Of a DNA stretch of 41,719 nucleotides, positions 33,257 through 41,514 are shown in pieces. The translations under genes were made by a program, and so were the position numbers. The stretch is from the NCBI GenBank assembly GCA_938010715.1, contig CALLVG010000063.1, positions 1 through 41,719 on the forward strand, written 5' to 3'. Origin of the DNA: an uncultured Saprospiraceae bacterium (lineage in GTDB: Bacteria > Bacteroidota > Bacteroidia > Chitinophagales > Saprospiraceae). Position 1 is the first letter of the stretch. Each line of letters begins with the position of its first letter. The notes beneath the pieces are model-generated. The model saw nothing but the letters and a program-made list of their open reading frames with translations, had not been told where the DNA came from and ran no database searches.

Positions 33257-33281
33257 AGCCTTGGATAAGTAAGATTTCCAT
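33257..33281 (-). pseudogene. Remnant of a response-regulator start
   Basis: The ATG at 33281 opens a frame reading MEILLIQG and then stop, closely matching MRILLVED at the start of the response regulator. Together with the 92-bp repeat upstream of it, this is the stub of a duplicated regulator gene. Confidence 0.55.
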
Positions 33282-33370
33282 GGCTGATTCTATTTTTCTG
33301 GCAAAAAAATAGAAGTTGAAGGCAGTTTCTGCTTTAGATGAAAATTTCACAAAACTTCTACAATAGAAAA
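33279..33370. repeat. Direct repeat, copy 2 (duplicated regulator promoter)
   Basis: 88 of 92 bases match 32354-32445. This copy follows the terminator of the immunity gene and leads into the regulator stub. The MNT/HEPN operon and its promoter lie between the two copies. Confidence 0.9.
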
Positions 33371-33401
33371 CAGCTACTCCTAAAACAACGAGGAATAGCT
33401 G
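33361..33401 (-). terminator. Probable terminator of the toxin/immunity transcript
   Basis: CAGCTACTCCT (33371-33381) pairs with AGGAATAGCTG (33391-33401) with one G-T wobble. On the minus strand a T-rich tail (TTTTCTATTG) follows. It lies about 40 bases past the immunity gene stop. Confidence 0.7.
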
Positions 33402-33437
33402 CTACAAAAACAAAACAGTTCTTTTGAGTCAAAAAAA

Positions 33438-33905
33438 TCAAATATTTTCTTCTAAAGATTTAATCTCGGCTTCAAATCTATTTTTCCATATCCCGCAAAA
33501 ATCAGGATACAAAGCATTAAGTTTATTGTAAATAAATTTAGAATAATCCAATACTATTTCAGTAGTTATACTTTTCCGAATAATTGCCTCACCTGCATTT
33601 TCATGATATACAACAATGTCGTTTCTACTTACAAACCCGATGTCTTTCAAATCTTCCAAATCCTCCCAGTCAAGATTTTTGTAAAATTTTAAAGAGCCTG
33701 GAGGACTATAAAATACACTTTGGTTATTAAATGATACCAAGAAATCAGTGTAGTTCAAAATTGATATACCATTGAGGAAAAATTCTAAAGGAATACAATC
33801 TGGCTCAAACTTTATTGATGCTACGTCACCACTTTTTAAATAAGCACCATTTTTATTTACCGAATCATTTACCTCATATTTTAATTCTTCAATTTGCCAC
33901 TTCAT
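33438..33905 (-). CDS. Putative immunity protein of the adjacent toxin
   Basis: A 155-residue protein without signal peptide or membrane segments and without a family I recognise. The ATG at 33905 (MKWQIEELKYEV) is chosen: it lies 10 bases after the toxin stop. The longer frame starting at 33965 would overlap the toxin by 50 bases and begins with unlike sequence. The position directly behind a toxin C-terminal module, on the same strand and before a terminator, is the standard place for an immunity gene in polymorphic toxin loci. Function is therefore inferred from context only. Confidence 0.6.
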   Translation of the reverse strand: MKWQIEELKYEVNDSVNKNGAYLKSGDVASIKFEPDCIPLEFFLNGISILNYTDFLVSFNNQSVFYSPPGSLKFYKNLDWEDLEDLKDIGFVSRNDIVVYHENAGEAIIRKSITTEIVLDYSKFIYNKLNALYPDFCGIWKNRFEAEIKSLEENI

Positions 33906-33915
33906 ATTATCAGAT

Positions 33916-34314
33916 TTAAAGGAAATAAAATGTATCAATATTTCCATTTTTAATATACCCCTCAATATTATACCCTTCTTTGGTCACTCCTCTAAACTGA
34001 CCATCATTTACAGATCCTCTCTTTTTGGCATTATCAATTAAAGCTTCTTGCGCCGCTTTTTTGAGTTTGGGATCCGTCCAAAAAACAGGATCATACACAG
34101 TTTTTATTCCCCCATTGCTGGGCTTCACTAATTGACCTGTAGTAAGTGATGGATTAGAATTACTCAAGCCAGGAATTTTATATTCCAAAATTTTAACATT
34201 AGGAACAATACTGTGATTAATATTTTTTAAAATAACTATTTCTTCTACTTGAGCTACTGTTTTTCCCACGGGTGGTAAATATCGAGGGTGTTCAGAAATC
34301 TGTGTCATTTTCAT
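33916..34314 (-). pseudogene. 3' fragment of a split polymorphic toxin gene: toxin module
   Basis: A 132-codon frame. The first 13 codons come from the insertion element and the target duplication; the remaining 119 (from PPVGKTVAQVEE onward) continue in frame the protein encoded at 35631-37526. The module has EYKIPGLS, KTVYDPVFWTDPKLKKAAQEAL and a C-terminal GYIKNGNIDTFYFL. This order recalls C-terminal CdiA-type tRNase-like toxin domains of Bacteroidota polymorphic toxins, but I cannot assign catalytic residues. The ATG overlaps the transposase stop as ATGA, so a decapitated cytosolic version could be translated by coupling. It has lost its signal peptide and N-terminal domain, so export is unlikely. 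Confidence 0.75.
34276..34283. repeat. Target-site duplication, left copy
   Basis: TAAATATC lies directly before the left terminal repeat of the insertion element and is repeated exactly at 35631-35638. Confidence 0.93.
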
Positions 34315-35630
34315 TTTATGATAATATTATCATCGAGGTGCTTTTCAAATCTATGGCCAAATTCTCTGATAAGCCCCCGTTTAATTTCAGCCCATTTAAA
34401 GACTTTTTTCTTCCAAGATTTCGGGTCACGGATCAAATTTAAGTATAAAAGTTTAAGAAGTGCTTTGTCATTGACAAAAGCTCCTTTGGACTTTGTCACT
34501 TTCCTCATTTTTCGATGCAAACCTTCGACGGCATTAGTGGTATAAATTAATCGTCGAATAGCCGCATTAAAACCAAAAAAGGTGGTTAGTTCCAACCAAT
34601 TATCCTCCCATTTTTGACGAATTTCGGGATATTTAAAGTCCCAACATTCGCCAAATTGTTTTAAAGCTACCTTCGCTCCAGCTTCATCATCGGCGGAATA
34701 AACGGCTTTTAAATCCTTACAAATTTTCCGATAATCTTTATCGTCGACTAACTTCAAAGAGGTTCTGATCATGTGAACAATGCAGCGCTGGACAAGTGAT
34801 TGAGGATAAACTTCCAAGATAGCTTCCCCGAAACCAGATAAACCATCAACTGCAAAAAATAGTACGTCTAAAACTCCACGATTTTGTATTTTCTCTAATA
34901 ATCGTCCCCATTCTTTTGCTCCTTCTCCATCTCCTTGCCCTATGTGAATATCTAAAATATCACGTTCTCCTTGTGCATTTATACCGTAAACTGTATAAAT
35001 CGCCTTGGTAACGACTTGACCATTTTCTCGAATTTTAAAAAATATCGCATCCAAATAAATCAATACGTAAAAGGCATGCAAGGCTCTACTTTTCCAGGCC
35101 AAGACTTCTTCCCATACCTTTTCGGTAACTGCGGAGATGTGACCCGTACTGATATTTATACCATATAATTTCTCTACAAAATTTTGAATATCTAACAGAC
35201 TGTTACCTTTAGAGTAAAGTTCTAATATTTGATTGTCTAAACCTGTATTTAAACTTCTATCCCAGTCTTTAACCAATATTGGCTCAAACGTCCCTTTACG
35301 GTCTCGAGACCGCTCTATTTCTACCGCGCCAATTGAAGTTTTTAGAGTCTTTTTTAACCGACCATTTTTACGATTACCAACTTTACCAGAGGTCTTTTCT
35401 TCCTTCAAATGGTGCGTCAGTTCGCCTTCCAACGCAGCATTAACTATCCGTTGGACTAACTCTGTTAATACTCCTTCTTTGCCTATTAAGTCATGACCAG
35501 CTCGTAATTCTGATATCGCTTTTTGCTCGAAATTCGAATAATCGAATTCTTTTGATTTTGATTCTTTTTTCATCTGTCAATTTTTATTAAATTTATTAAA
35601 AAAATTTGACACACTTTTTTGAACACCCTC
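34284..35630 (-). mobile_element. Complete IS256-family insertion sequence, 1347 bp
   Basis: The ends are 24-bp terminal inverted repeats: 34284-34307 starts GAGGGTGTTCAGAAATC, and 35607-35630 read in reverse starts GAGGGTGTTCAAAAAAG; they match at 21 of 24 positions. The element is flanked by an exact 8-bp duplication (TAAATATC), the size expected for this family. One transposase gene fills it, on the minus strand. Intact ends, duplication and transposase indicate a recent insertion. It sits inside a toxin gene. Confidence 0.95.
34311..35573 (-). CDS. IS256-family (Mutator-type) transposase
   Basis: A 420-residue DDE transposase. Catalytic residues are D175 in YLDAIFFK, D243 in FFAVDGLSGF and E350 in TTNAVEGLHRKMRKVTKSKG, the last being the family signature. 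The RCIVHMIR motif at 263-270 is also typical. An N-terminal basic region of about 100 residues likely binds the terminal repeats. No frameshift or stop is seen, so it is probably active. The stop overlaps the ATG of the toxin fragment by the sequence ATGA. Confidence 0.96.
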   Translation of the reverse strand: MKKESKSKEFDYSNFEQKAISELRAGHDLIGKEGVLTELVQRIVNAALEGELTHHLKEEKTSGKVGNRKNGRLKKTLKTSIGAVEIERSRDRKGTFEPILVKDWDRSLNTGLDNQILELYSKGNSLLDIQNFVEKLYGINISTGHISAVTEKVWEEVLAWKSRALHAFYVLIYLDAIFFKIRENGQVVTKAIYTVYGINAQGERDILDIHIGQGDGEGAKEWGRLLEKIQNRGVLDVLFFAVDGLSGFGEAILEVYPQSLVQRCIVHMIRTSLKLVDDKDYRKICKDLKAVYSADDEAGAKVALKQFGECWDFKYPEIRQKWEDNWLELTTFFGFNAAIRRLIYTTNAVEGLHRKMRKVTKSKGAFVNDKALLKLLYLNLIRDPKSWKKKVFKWAEIKRGLIREFGHRFEKHLDDNIIIK

Positions 35631-37526
35631 TAAATATCCTGGATTAGATGAAGCGTCTACACTTCTGATGACATTTTGATCAAAGAAAGCAGATTCATCA
35701 TGACATCCTACTATTCCTTTTTTCCTTCGGCTCGGAATTCTGGTCTTCAAATGTGTAAAAGCTGCAGAAAAGTTAAAGTTATCTATTTTCTTCCACAGCA
35801 AATACCCAATATTTTTTATATCTGGAATATTATCAGAAACCTTTATTAACTCAGCTATATTCCTCCTATCAATAGGATCTACTTTAGCATTATCAAGAAT
35901 ATCCCACGCCCCAACCTTATCCTGATTCTTTAAAATCCAATCCGCAAATTCATCATTCCCCTCAAAATCAGATTCAAAATTAAGACGCTTTTGATCATCC
36001 CAATCAGTATAAGGCTTCTTTTTCTTAAACCTATCTAATTGCCTTTTCCTAAATATCTTTCTAAAACCACTTTGTCCATTACCCGAAATATCACCAATAT
36101 TATCTGCTACCCACTCCGATAATTTACCAAATTTAAGAAACTTCTTAACACTTCCTAAAATCTCAAAAGCCGCTTTGGAGCCATAATATCCATGATAATA
36201 TCTTTCTTCTGGTTCAAAACCATCAACATCACCCCACATATCTAAAAATTGGGCTTTCAGTGCTTCCCAAATTTTATTTCCAGTAGCAAAAAAAGTTTCC
36301 CAATCAGTAACCAATAAGTAGATAAAATCAATGCCTTCTTTTATGCTTTCATAATTAGCTTTAAAACTTTCATCTTCACAACGGGCGCTATCGGGTATCT
36401 CTATTGGTCCAAAAAATGCTTTTACAAATTCTGAATCATCAAACATCGAATTAAACAAAGCATGAGCTGCTTGATTTTTCCAACTGGTTGCCTCCGAATT
36501 TTTAAGAGCAATAATAACTACCGCAAGACGCTTTGTAGTTAACCAAGTGTCGTGATCACAAAAAATTTCATATAAAAAGTAATCACGTCCACTTAATACA
36601 AAACCTTCAACACTGCTGGGAAGGTTATAAACATCAGTAGCAATATCTTCTAAGGAACTGGAAAGACCATCAGTCCCTCCTGCAATAAATGGCGGATCTA
36701 ATGGAGTATAAGCTAAACCACTACTTTGTATACCTTCCCATATGCAAAAAGGAACTAACCCGTTTCCATTATTTTCTAATTCAGCCTTTGACTTCCATTC
36801 AGATGCTTGGCAGCTTTTATAAAGCGAATAAACCTTATTAACCTTTTTCAAAACAACTAACCACGTAGTATCTGACAATAATCCATCGATTATAGCTTGA
36901 TCGGCCGTTGAGTTTATACTACACCCACTAAGTCTCGCCAAAGTTTTTCCACCACCTGTTTTCAATAAATGAGCAGATAAATAATTAGAGCAACAAAAAC
37001 CTTCACCAAGAATTTTATCTAAGTCTTTAAGTAACTCTTTTTGCTTTTCATAAAAACCATCTGCACTTTCCGATAGGGATTGATTAGCTGACTCTTGAAG
37101 GTTATCTCTTATAAGTTCATTATCAATACAAATAAAATCATCGTCAGGAAAAACAAAATCAATCCAAATTTTAGAATTGACTCCTCTATCATCAACCTGT
37201 CTTCCAAATAGTAGAAAGTATGTGCTTTGTACAGCAGCCGTATTTATAGCTCTTTGAAATGCTTCAGGAAAATCTCCCTCATAGTCTCTTTCGTGTAAGT
37301 AAAAACCAACATCAAAAACTTTGAACTGACCAGAAGTGGGGAGTTCGATATCAATCGTTGAGATCAATTTGTCAGCTGCTGAATTTAACGAATCTAACTG
37401 TTGCTGCGAAGCAGTATACCCAGTAGCATCATTTAAAACTATAAAATTACCCTGACCAATAAGGAATTGAAAAGAAAGAAGGAGTAGAGAACTTGTAAAA
37501 AGAAGTTTGAGGTTTTTCATTTGCAA
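35577..37526 (-). pseudogene. 5' part of a split secreted polymorphic toxin gene
   Basis: 649 codons. Residues 1-632 are native and the last 17 (EGVQKSVSNFFNKFNKN) are read from the insertion element. A signal peptide (MKNLKLLFTSSLLLLSFQFLIG) is followed by an N-terminal domain of about 130 residues (VLNDATGYTASQQQLDSLN, FKVFDVGFYLHE, YFLLFGRQVDDRGVNSKIWID), then a Cys-bearing helical region and a basic linker (RKIFRKRQLDRFKKKKP, SRRKK) before GIVGCHDESAFF, which probably opens the toxin domain. The rejoined gene would give 751 residues. The N-terminal domain is unfamiliar to me, and no T9SS sorting domain is present. The truncated product could still be exported but lacks most of the toxin module. 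Confidence 0.8.
35631..35638. repeat. Target-site duplication, right copy
   Basis: TAAATATC directly after the right terminal repeat of the insertion element, identical to 34276-34283. Confidence 0.93.
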
Positions 37527-37592
37527 TAGTTTTAAATTGTAGGATGGGAATTTCTTGATTTCCAGAAAACCACCTTAATAAAATCTGAATTG

Positions 37593-37629
37593 CAAATGTA
37601 GGAGCGACCACTCTCATTTATTGAGAGTG
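37593..37629 (-). promoter_or_regulatory. Toxin gene promoter with inverted repeat
   Basis: TACATTTG followed by the start of the leader (37600-37593 on the minus strand) matches TAnnTTTG, 66 bases before the toxin ATG. Just upstream CACTCTCA (37609-37616) and TGAGAGTG (37622-37629) form a perfect 8-bp inverted repeat where the -33 element should be, so it may be an operator. Confidence 0.4.
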
Positions 37630-37644
37630 AGAAAAATTTAATAG

Positions 37645-37680
37645 AAAAAACGGGACGTCGAATGAATCGACGCCCCGTTT
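37645..37680 (-). terminator. ahcY terminator
   Basis: AAACGGG and CGTCGA (37648-37661) pair with TCGACG and CCCGTTT (37667-37680), with a single mismatch. On the minus strand six T follow. It lies about 45 bases after the ahcY stop. Confidence 0.92.
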
Positions 37681-37723
37681 GAATATAATCTAAAAGAAAT
37701 TCTTTGAAAGAAATCTCTCTTTC

Positions 37724-39037
37724 TTAATATCTGTAGTGCTCTGGCTTGTAAGGACCATTCTTCGCCACGCCGATGTAATCAGCTTGATCTTTAGAAAGGT
37801 CTTCCAACTCCACACCTAATTGAGCCAAGTGCAAACGTGCTACTTCCTCATCCAAGTGCTTAGGCAACATATATACTTCGTTTTTGTACTCTTTTCCTTT
37901 TTCCCAAAGCTCGATTTGAGCCATTACTTGGTTAGTAAAAGAGTTTGACATCACGAATGATGGGTGACCCGTTGCACAACCCAAGTTTACCAAACGACCT
38001 TCTGCCAATAAGATAATATCATTACCATCAACAGTGTATTTATCAACTTGTGGCTTGATTTCAACATGAGTATTGCCGTGGTTTTCTTTCAACCATGCTA
38101 CATCGATTTCATTATCGAAATGACCGATGTTACAAACGATAGTTTTGTCTCTCATCAATTTGAAGTGCTCTCCTGCTACGATGTCTTTGTTACCAGTAGC
38201 GGTAACAACGATGTTCGCACGTGGAATTGCATTCGTCATTTTTTGAACTTCGAAACCGTCCATTGCTGCTTGAAGCGCGCAAATTGGGTCAATCTCAGTT
38301 ACGATTACTCTACATCCTGCTGAAGCTAAAGAAGCTGCTGAACCTTTTCCAACATCTCCGTAACCTGCAACAACTGCAACTTTACCTGCCATCATTACAT
38401 CAGTAGCACGACGAATCGCATCTACACAACTTTCACGACAACCGTATTTGTTATCAAATTTAGATTTGGTAACTGAATCATTAATATTGATTGCTGGAAC
38501 TGGTAAAGTACCTGCTTTCACACGCTCATACAAACGGTGAACACCTGTAGTTGTCTCCTCAGAGATACCTCCGATACCGGCAACCAATTCAGGGTAACGA
38601 TCCAAAACCATGTTGGTCAAATCACCACCATCGTCCAAAATCATATTCAATGGCTTTCCGCCTTCAAAAGCGAAAAGTGTTTGCTCGATACACCAGTCAA
38701 ACTCTTCTTCGTTCTGACCTTTCCAAGCATATACAGGAAATCCTGCTTCTGCAATAGCAGCAGCTGCTTGATCTTGTGTTGAGAAAATATTACATGAAGA
38801 CCATGAAACTTCTGCTCCAAGTTCTTTCAATGTTTCAATCAAAACTGCTGTTTGGATGGTCATGTGCAAGCATCCTGCGATACGCGCACCAGCCAATGGT
38901 TTTGATTTTCCGTATTTTTCACGAAGTGACATCAAACCTGGCATTTCTGCCTCAGCCAATTCGATTTCTTTACGCCCCCAAGCTGCGAGCGAAATATCTT
39001 TAACTTTGTAGCCTAATTTAGAATCTACTTTTGACAT
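37724..39037 (-). CDS. ahcY: S-adenosylhomocysteine hydrolase
   Basis: Splits S-adenosylhomocysteine into adenosine and homocysteine, which relieves product inhibition of SAM-dependent methyltransferases. At 437 residues it is a normal bacterial SahH. The NAD+-binding loop is [10 protein letters not shown] (225-234). Substrate-site residues are seen in DDGGDLT (135-141), [10 protein letters not shown] and [11 protein letters not shown] (K191 and D195), and the C-terminal KxxHYRY tail that reaches the partner's NAD site is intact. It stands alone between two terminators, with its own good promoter. Confidence 0.98.
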   Translation of the reverse strand: MSKVDSKLGYKVKDISLAAWGRKEIELAEAEMPGLMSLREKYGKSKPLAGARIAGCLHMTIQTAVLIETLKELGAEVSWSSCNIFSTQDQAAAAIAEAGFPVYAWKGQNEEEFDWCIEQTLFAFEGGKPLNMILDDGGDLTNMVLDRYPELVAGIGGISEETTTGVHRLYERVKAGTLPVPAININDSVTKSKFDNKYGCRESCVDAIRRATDVMMAGKVAVVAGYGDVGKGSAASLASAGCRVIVTEIDPICALQAAMDGFEVQKMTNAIPRANIVVTATGNKDIVAGEHFKLMRDKTIVCNIGHFDNEIDVAWLKENHGNTHVEIKPQVDKYTVDGNDIILLAEGRLVNLGCATGHPSFVMSNSFTNQVMAQIELWEKGKEYKNEVYMLPKHLDEEVARLHLAQLGVELEDLSKDQADYIGVAKNGPYKPEHYRY

Positions 39038-39090
39038 TAAAACTTATTTTGGTGAATTAATTTTTAGTTCGTGGCCTGAGAAAGGCGGCG

Positions 39091-39121
39091 CAAAATTACG
39101 CTTTTAATAACTCTGAACCAA
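39091..39121 (-). promoter_or_regulatory. ahcY promoter
   Basis: On the minus strand TTG (39121-39119), a 20-bp spacer and TAATTTTG (39098-39091) fit the Bacteroidota TTG-N19/20-TAnnTTTG pattern, giving a leader of about 50 bases before the ATG at 39037. Confidence 0.6.
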
Positions 39122-39206
39122 TAATATGAGACTGCTTTCGACAGAGAAAGACACTTTTTAACCAAAATGTAGAGAAGAAAAAACAAGAAAAGTGTAAAAA
39201 GAAAGA

Positions 39207-39265
39207 AAGCAGCCCCTTTTTCGCGTTTTTATTACTTAGTGAGAGTAAAGGAAAAGAGGCTGCTT
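39207..39265 (-). terminator. Terminator of the glycosyltransferase-sigma factor transcript
   Basis: AAGCAGCC (39207-39214) pairs with GGCTGCTT (39258-39265), extended inward by CTTTT/AAAAG after one mismatch. On the minus strand pyrimidine-rich TTTCTTTCTTTTT follows. It lies some 240 bases past the sigma factor stop. Confidence 0.65.
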
Positions 39266-39462
39266 ATATAAATTTTCGAAACCTTAATTCGGGTTTTAAA
39301 CGTTTGGTTCTTTTTATGTGCTGCCTGCTTTTCAAAAAAAACTCTTTTTTTCAAAAATCTTAATCTCTAAAACAAATTAGCCGATGCGCTTTACAACACA
39401 CCGGCCAATTTCCTCAATTTGGGTTAATATCTTATAAACTCTCCTGAGCAAAATCTCTCAAA

Positions 39463-39496
39463 CTCTCACTCCTCTCAATCTCTCACTCCTCTCAAT
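39463..39496. repeat. Tandem 17-bp repeat, two perfect copies
   Basis: CTCTCACTCCTCTCAAT occurs at 39463-39479 and again at 39480-39496, inside a longer CT-rich tract of TCTCAA-like units just after the sigma factor gene. It is a simple slippage-prone repeat. Confidence 0.85.
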
Positions 39497-39507
39497 CTCT
39501 CAAGATT

Positions 39508-40179
39508 CTAACTCGCTTTCGCTACTCTTTTTTCGCGACGAGCGACTGTTTCAAAATACGCAGCTGCATGTGGGCGCTGCATCATTTGAAATAAAATCTC
39601 TTTTGCTCTAAACAGTTGTGCCTTTACTGTTCCTAATGGGATCTCTAATAATTTAGCGATTTCATCATAACTCAATTCCTCAAAATAGCGCAACTCAATC
39701 ATGAGGCGATATTTTGGACTCAATTCACCGATAGACTCACGCATCAAGTTGATACGTTGGCCACGAATGACCTGTTCTTCTGGATTGAGGCTTGGCGCTT
39801 TGATGTTGTTGGCAAATCCATAATCGCTATTTGGTTCGATCGGATCATCAATAGAAAGGGTTTTAATTCTTTTCTTACGAATGTGATCGATACAATTGTT
39901 AATTGCGATCTTGAATAGCCAAGTACTAAAAGCGAAATGTGGTGCATAGGTAGGCAGCTTATTGAAAGCTTTACCAAATGCTTCTTGCGTTAAATCATGA
40001 GCATCTTCCTTATTTCGTACCATTTTCAACATGGTATGAAAAATTGAGTGTTGATAACGTTCCATCAGGGTCTGATACGAGCGTTGGCATCCTGCAATTG
40101 CGCGTTGTACTAATTCGAAATCTTTTTGCGCTTTTTCAGATAGATTTCCAATTACGGGGGTCCGTGTTGCTACTTCCAT
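39508..40179 (-). CDS. ECF-type RNA polymerase sigma factor
   Basis: A 223-residue group IV sigma factor. Region 2 (about residues 30-100) contains EDAHDLTQEAFGKAF and FSTWLFKIAINNCIDHIRKK, the -10 recognition and core-binding helices; region 4 (about 150-200) contains LSPKYRLMIELRYFEELSYDEIAKLLEIPLGTVKAQLFRAKEIL, the helix-turn-helix for the -35 element. No anti-sigma gene is adjacent, and the regulon is unknown. The start codon overlaps the last codons of the upstream glycosyltransferase gene by 10 bp, so the two are co-transcribed and probably translationally coupled. Confidence 0.95.
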   Translation of the reverse strand: MEVATRTPVIGNLSEKAQKDFELVQRAIAGCQRSYQTLMERYQHSIFHTMLKMVRNKEDAHDLTQEAFGKAFNKLPTYAPHFAFSTWLFKIAINNCIDHIRKKRIKTLSIDDPIEPNSDYGFANNIKAPSLNPEEQVIRGQRINLMRESIGELSPKYRLMIELRYFEELSYDEIAKLLEIPLGTVKAQLFRAKEILFQMMQRPHAAAYFETVARREKRVAKAS

Positions 40180-41312
40180 TGTTGCGTTTTGCGTTTAAGT
40201 AAACTCGGCGAGAGGATGCAGTAATACAGAACAAACGCAAAATCGAAAATCGGTACCCAAGGTAAAAGAGAGGGATCGCGTAATTTTCGAAGGATGCGGT
40301 TGTATAAGTACATTACCACAAGCATTCTCATTACATATAATAAAAAAACAAATATTGTGCTAACTTTAATATAAAGTAACACAGCGCCTCCCATGTAGTG
40401 TATTAAGTGACTCAGCGCCAATCCTCCCAAAAGCAATTGATGCTTTTTTTTGTAGTACCGACCAGTAGTCAGGTGCCTGGATTTTTGACGATAGTATGCT
40501 TTCCAACTGCGAACAGGTTCCGATATGACAAAGGAATCGGCCGACAATTGGATTGAAGTGTTGGTGGAAGTGGCAACGGCATTGACGAATAAATCGTCAT
40601 CTCCTGAAGCAAGTTGGATATGTTCATGGAATCCTCTTACCCTTTCGATCAACTCTTTTTTATAAATCAAATTTCTCCCAACGCCCATATAGGGCATGCC
40701 CGCGACAGCAAAGGAGAAATATTGGATTGCTGTATAAACAGTCTCTAATCTTATCAACTTATTCAGTAAACCTGGATACGCTCTATAAGGAGAGTACCCC
40801 AAACCCAATTCGTAAGGGCCATTTATTTGGTTTATCATCTCTGCTGCCCACTTGTTACCTATTGGTTCACAATCAGCATCGGTCAATAAAACTATATCTC
40901 CAGAAGCAGCTTTTACTCCTTTGAGTAGTGCTTCTTTTTTTCCAATATATAATTTTTTCGTATTTGAAATAATTATAATGCGTAAGGTAGAATTTCTTTT
41001 CTGAAACTCCTGCATTATTTCCAGAGTATTGTCTGTGGAGCCTTCGTTTACGAGTACTAATTCTATGGAGCGGTATGTTTGACTTAGAATACGGGGAAGA
41101 AATTTTCTAAGATTTTCCGCTTCATTTTTCGCACAGATAATTATGGATACTAACGGCTGTGGCTGGATTTTGCTGCCTGAGCTACCTTCTGGCTCTGGCT
41201 TCTTTTGCTCTCTATACCATGCAAACTTACTAAAAAGAATTAACCAATAGCAAATATTTACTATTGTCGTACCTATAAAAATTAACTTTAATATGAAAAT
41301 TGCGGTTTGCAT
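40170..41312 (-). CDS. Membrane-bound family 2 glycosyltransferase
   Basis: A 380-residue GT2 enzyme of the inner membrane. There is one N-terminal membrane helix (about 5-30); a GT-A catalytic domain with SIIICAKNEAENLRKFLP (near residue 55), VNEGSTDNT, and the metal-binding LTDADCEP; then a SGDDDLFVNA motif and about three C-terminal membrane segments (295-375). It probably transfers a sugar from an NDP-sugar to a lipid or surface polysaccharide; the acceptor cannot be read from sequence. The canonical VDDGSTD reads VNEGSTD here, with Asn-Glu in place of Asp-Asp, as in several related proteins. The promoter at 41318-41347 lies so close that the message would be leaderless. Confidence 0.93.
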   Translation of the reverse strand: MQTAIFILKLIFIGTTIVNICYWLILFSKFAWYREQKKPEPEGSSGSKIQPQPLVSIIICAKNEAENLRKFLPRILSQTYRSIELVLVNEGSTDNTLEIMQEFQKRNSTLRIIIISNTKKLYIGKKEALLKGVKAASGDIVLLTDADCEPIGNKWAAEMINQINGPYELGLGYSPYRAYPGLLNKLIRLETVYTAIQYFSFAVAGMPYMGVGRNLIYKKELIERVRGFHEHIQLASGDDDLFVNAVATSTNTSIQLSADSFVISEPVRSWKAYYRQKSRHLTTGRYYKKKHQLLLGGLALSHLIHYMGGAVLLYIKVSTIFVFLLYVMRMLVVMYLYNRILRKLRDPSLLPWVPIFDFAFVLYYCILSPSLLKRKTQQWK

Positions 41313-41317
41313 TGGGA

Positions 41318-41347
41318 CAAAGGTATAAGAGCAAAAACAAGTTTCAA
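41318..41347 (-). promoter_or_regulatory. Consensus promoter of the glycosyltransferase gene
   Basis: On the minus strand TTG (41347-41345), exactly 19 bp, then TACCTTTG (41325-41318): a full match to TTG-N19-TAnnTTTG. The start codon follows after five bases, so the transcript is expected to be leaderless or nearly so. Confidence 0.7.
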
Positions 41348-41377
41348 GTTATGATTGAAATTTTTAATGTCTGAAAA

Positions 41378-41479
41378 TTACCGCCCCGACAACCCTCGGT
41401 GCTTCTCAGCCAAATCACTCTGCCCCAACTTCCCATAAATCAGCGAAATAAGATAATGATCATTTTTTGAAAAGCGATT
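41378..41479 (-). pseudogene. Possible remnant of a TPR-protein C-terminus
   Basis: The frame between two stops reads SKNDHYLISLIYGKLGQ, then SDLAEKHRGLSGR and stop. This resembles the end of a tetratricopeptide repeat (pattern YxLxxIYxKLGxxDLAEKH) but has no start codon and an in-frame stop before it. It is probably the tail of a lost gene; chance resemblance is possible at 33 codons. Confidence 0.35.
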
Positions 41480-41514
41480 TTAATTGACTTTTTGCATCAA
41501 GGCAATCACTTTAT

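Larger units (their letters stand above)
39038..39507. other. 470-bp spacer between the sigma factor gene and ahcY
   Basis: Contains the ahcY promoter (39091-39121), the sigma-factor terminator (39207-39265) and a 17-bp tandem repeat (39463-39496). No coding region or known riboswitch is visible. Confidence 0.6.

Noticed and set aside
33906-33965. A longer start for the immunity gene overlapping the toxin end
   Set aside because: The extra residues (RGILKMEILIHFISFKSDN) look like an antiphase reading of the toxin's last codons, and the ATG at 33905 gives clean 10-base spacing.
34284-35630. Insertion element as a carrier of the toxin and immunity genes
   Set aside because: The terminal repeats and 8-bp duplications enclose only the transposase; the toxin fragments are outside and rejoin in frame, so the element interrupts rather than carries them.
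39038-39300. A SAM or SAH riboswitch upstream of ahcY
   Set aside because: No conserved SAH or SAM aptamer sequence is visible. The main hairpin at 39207-39265 lies upstream of the ahcY promoter and fits a terminator for the sigma factor gene.
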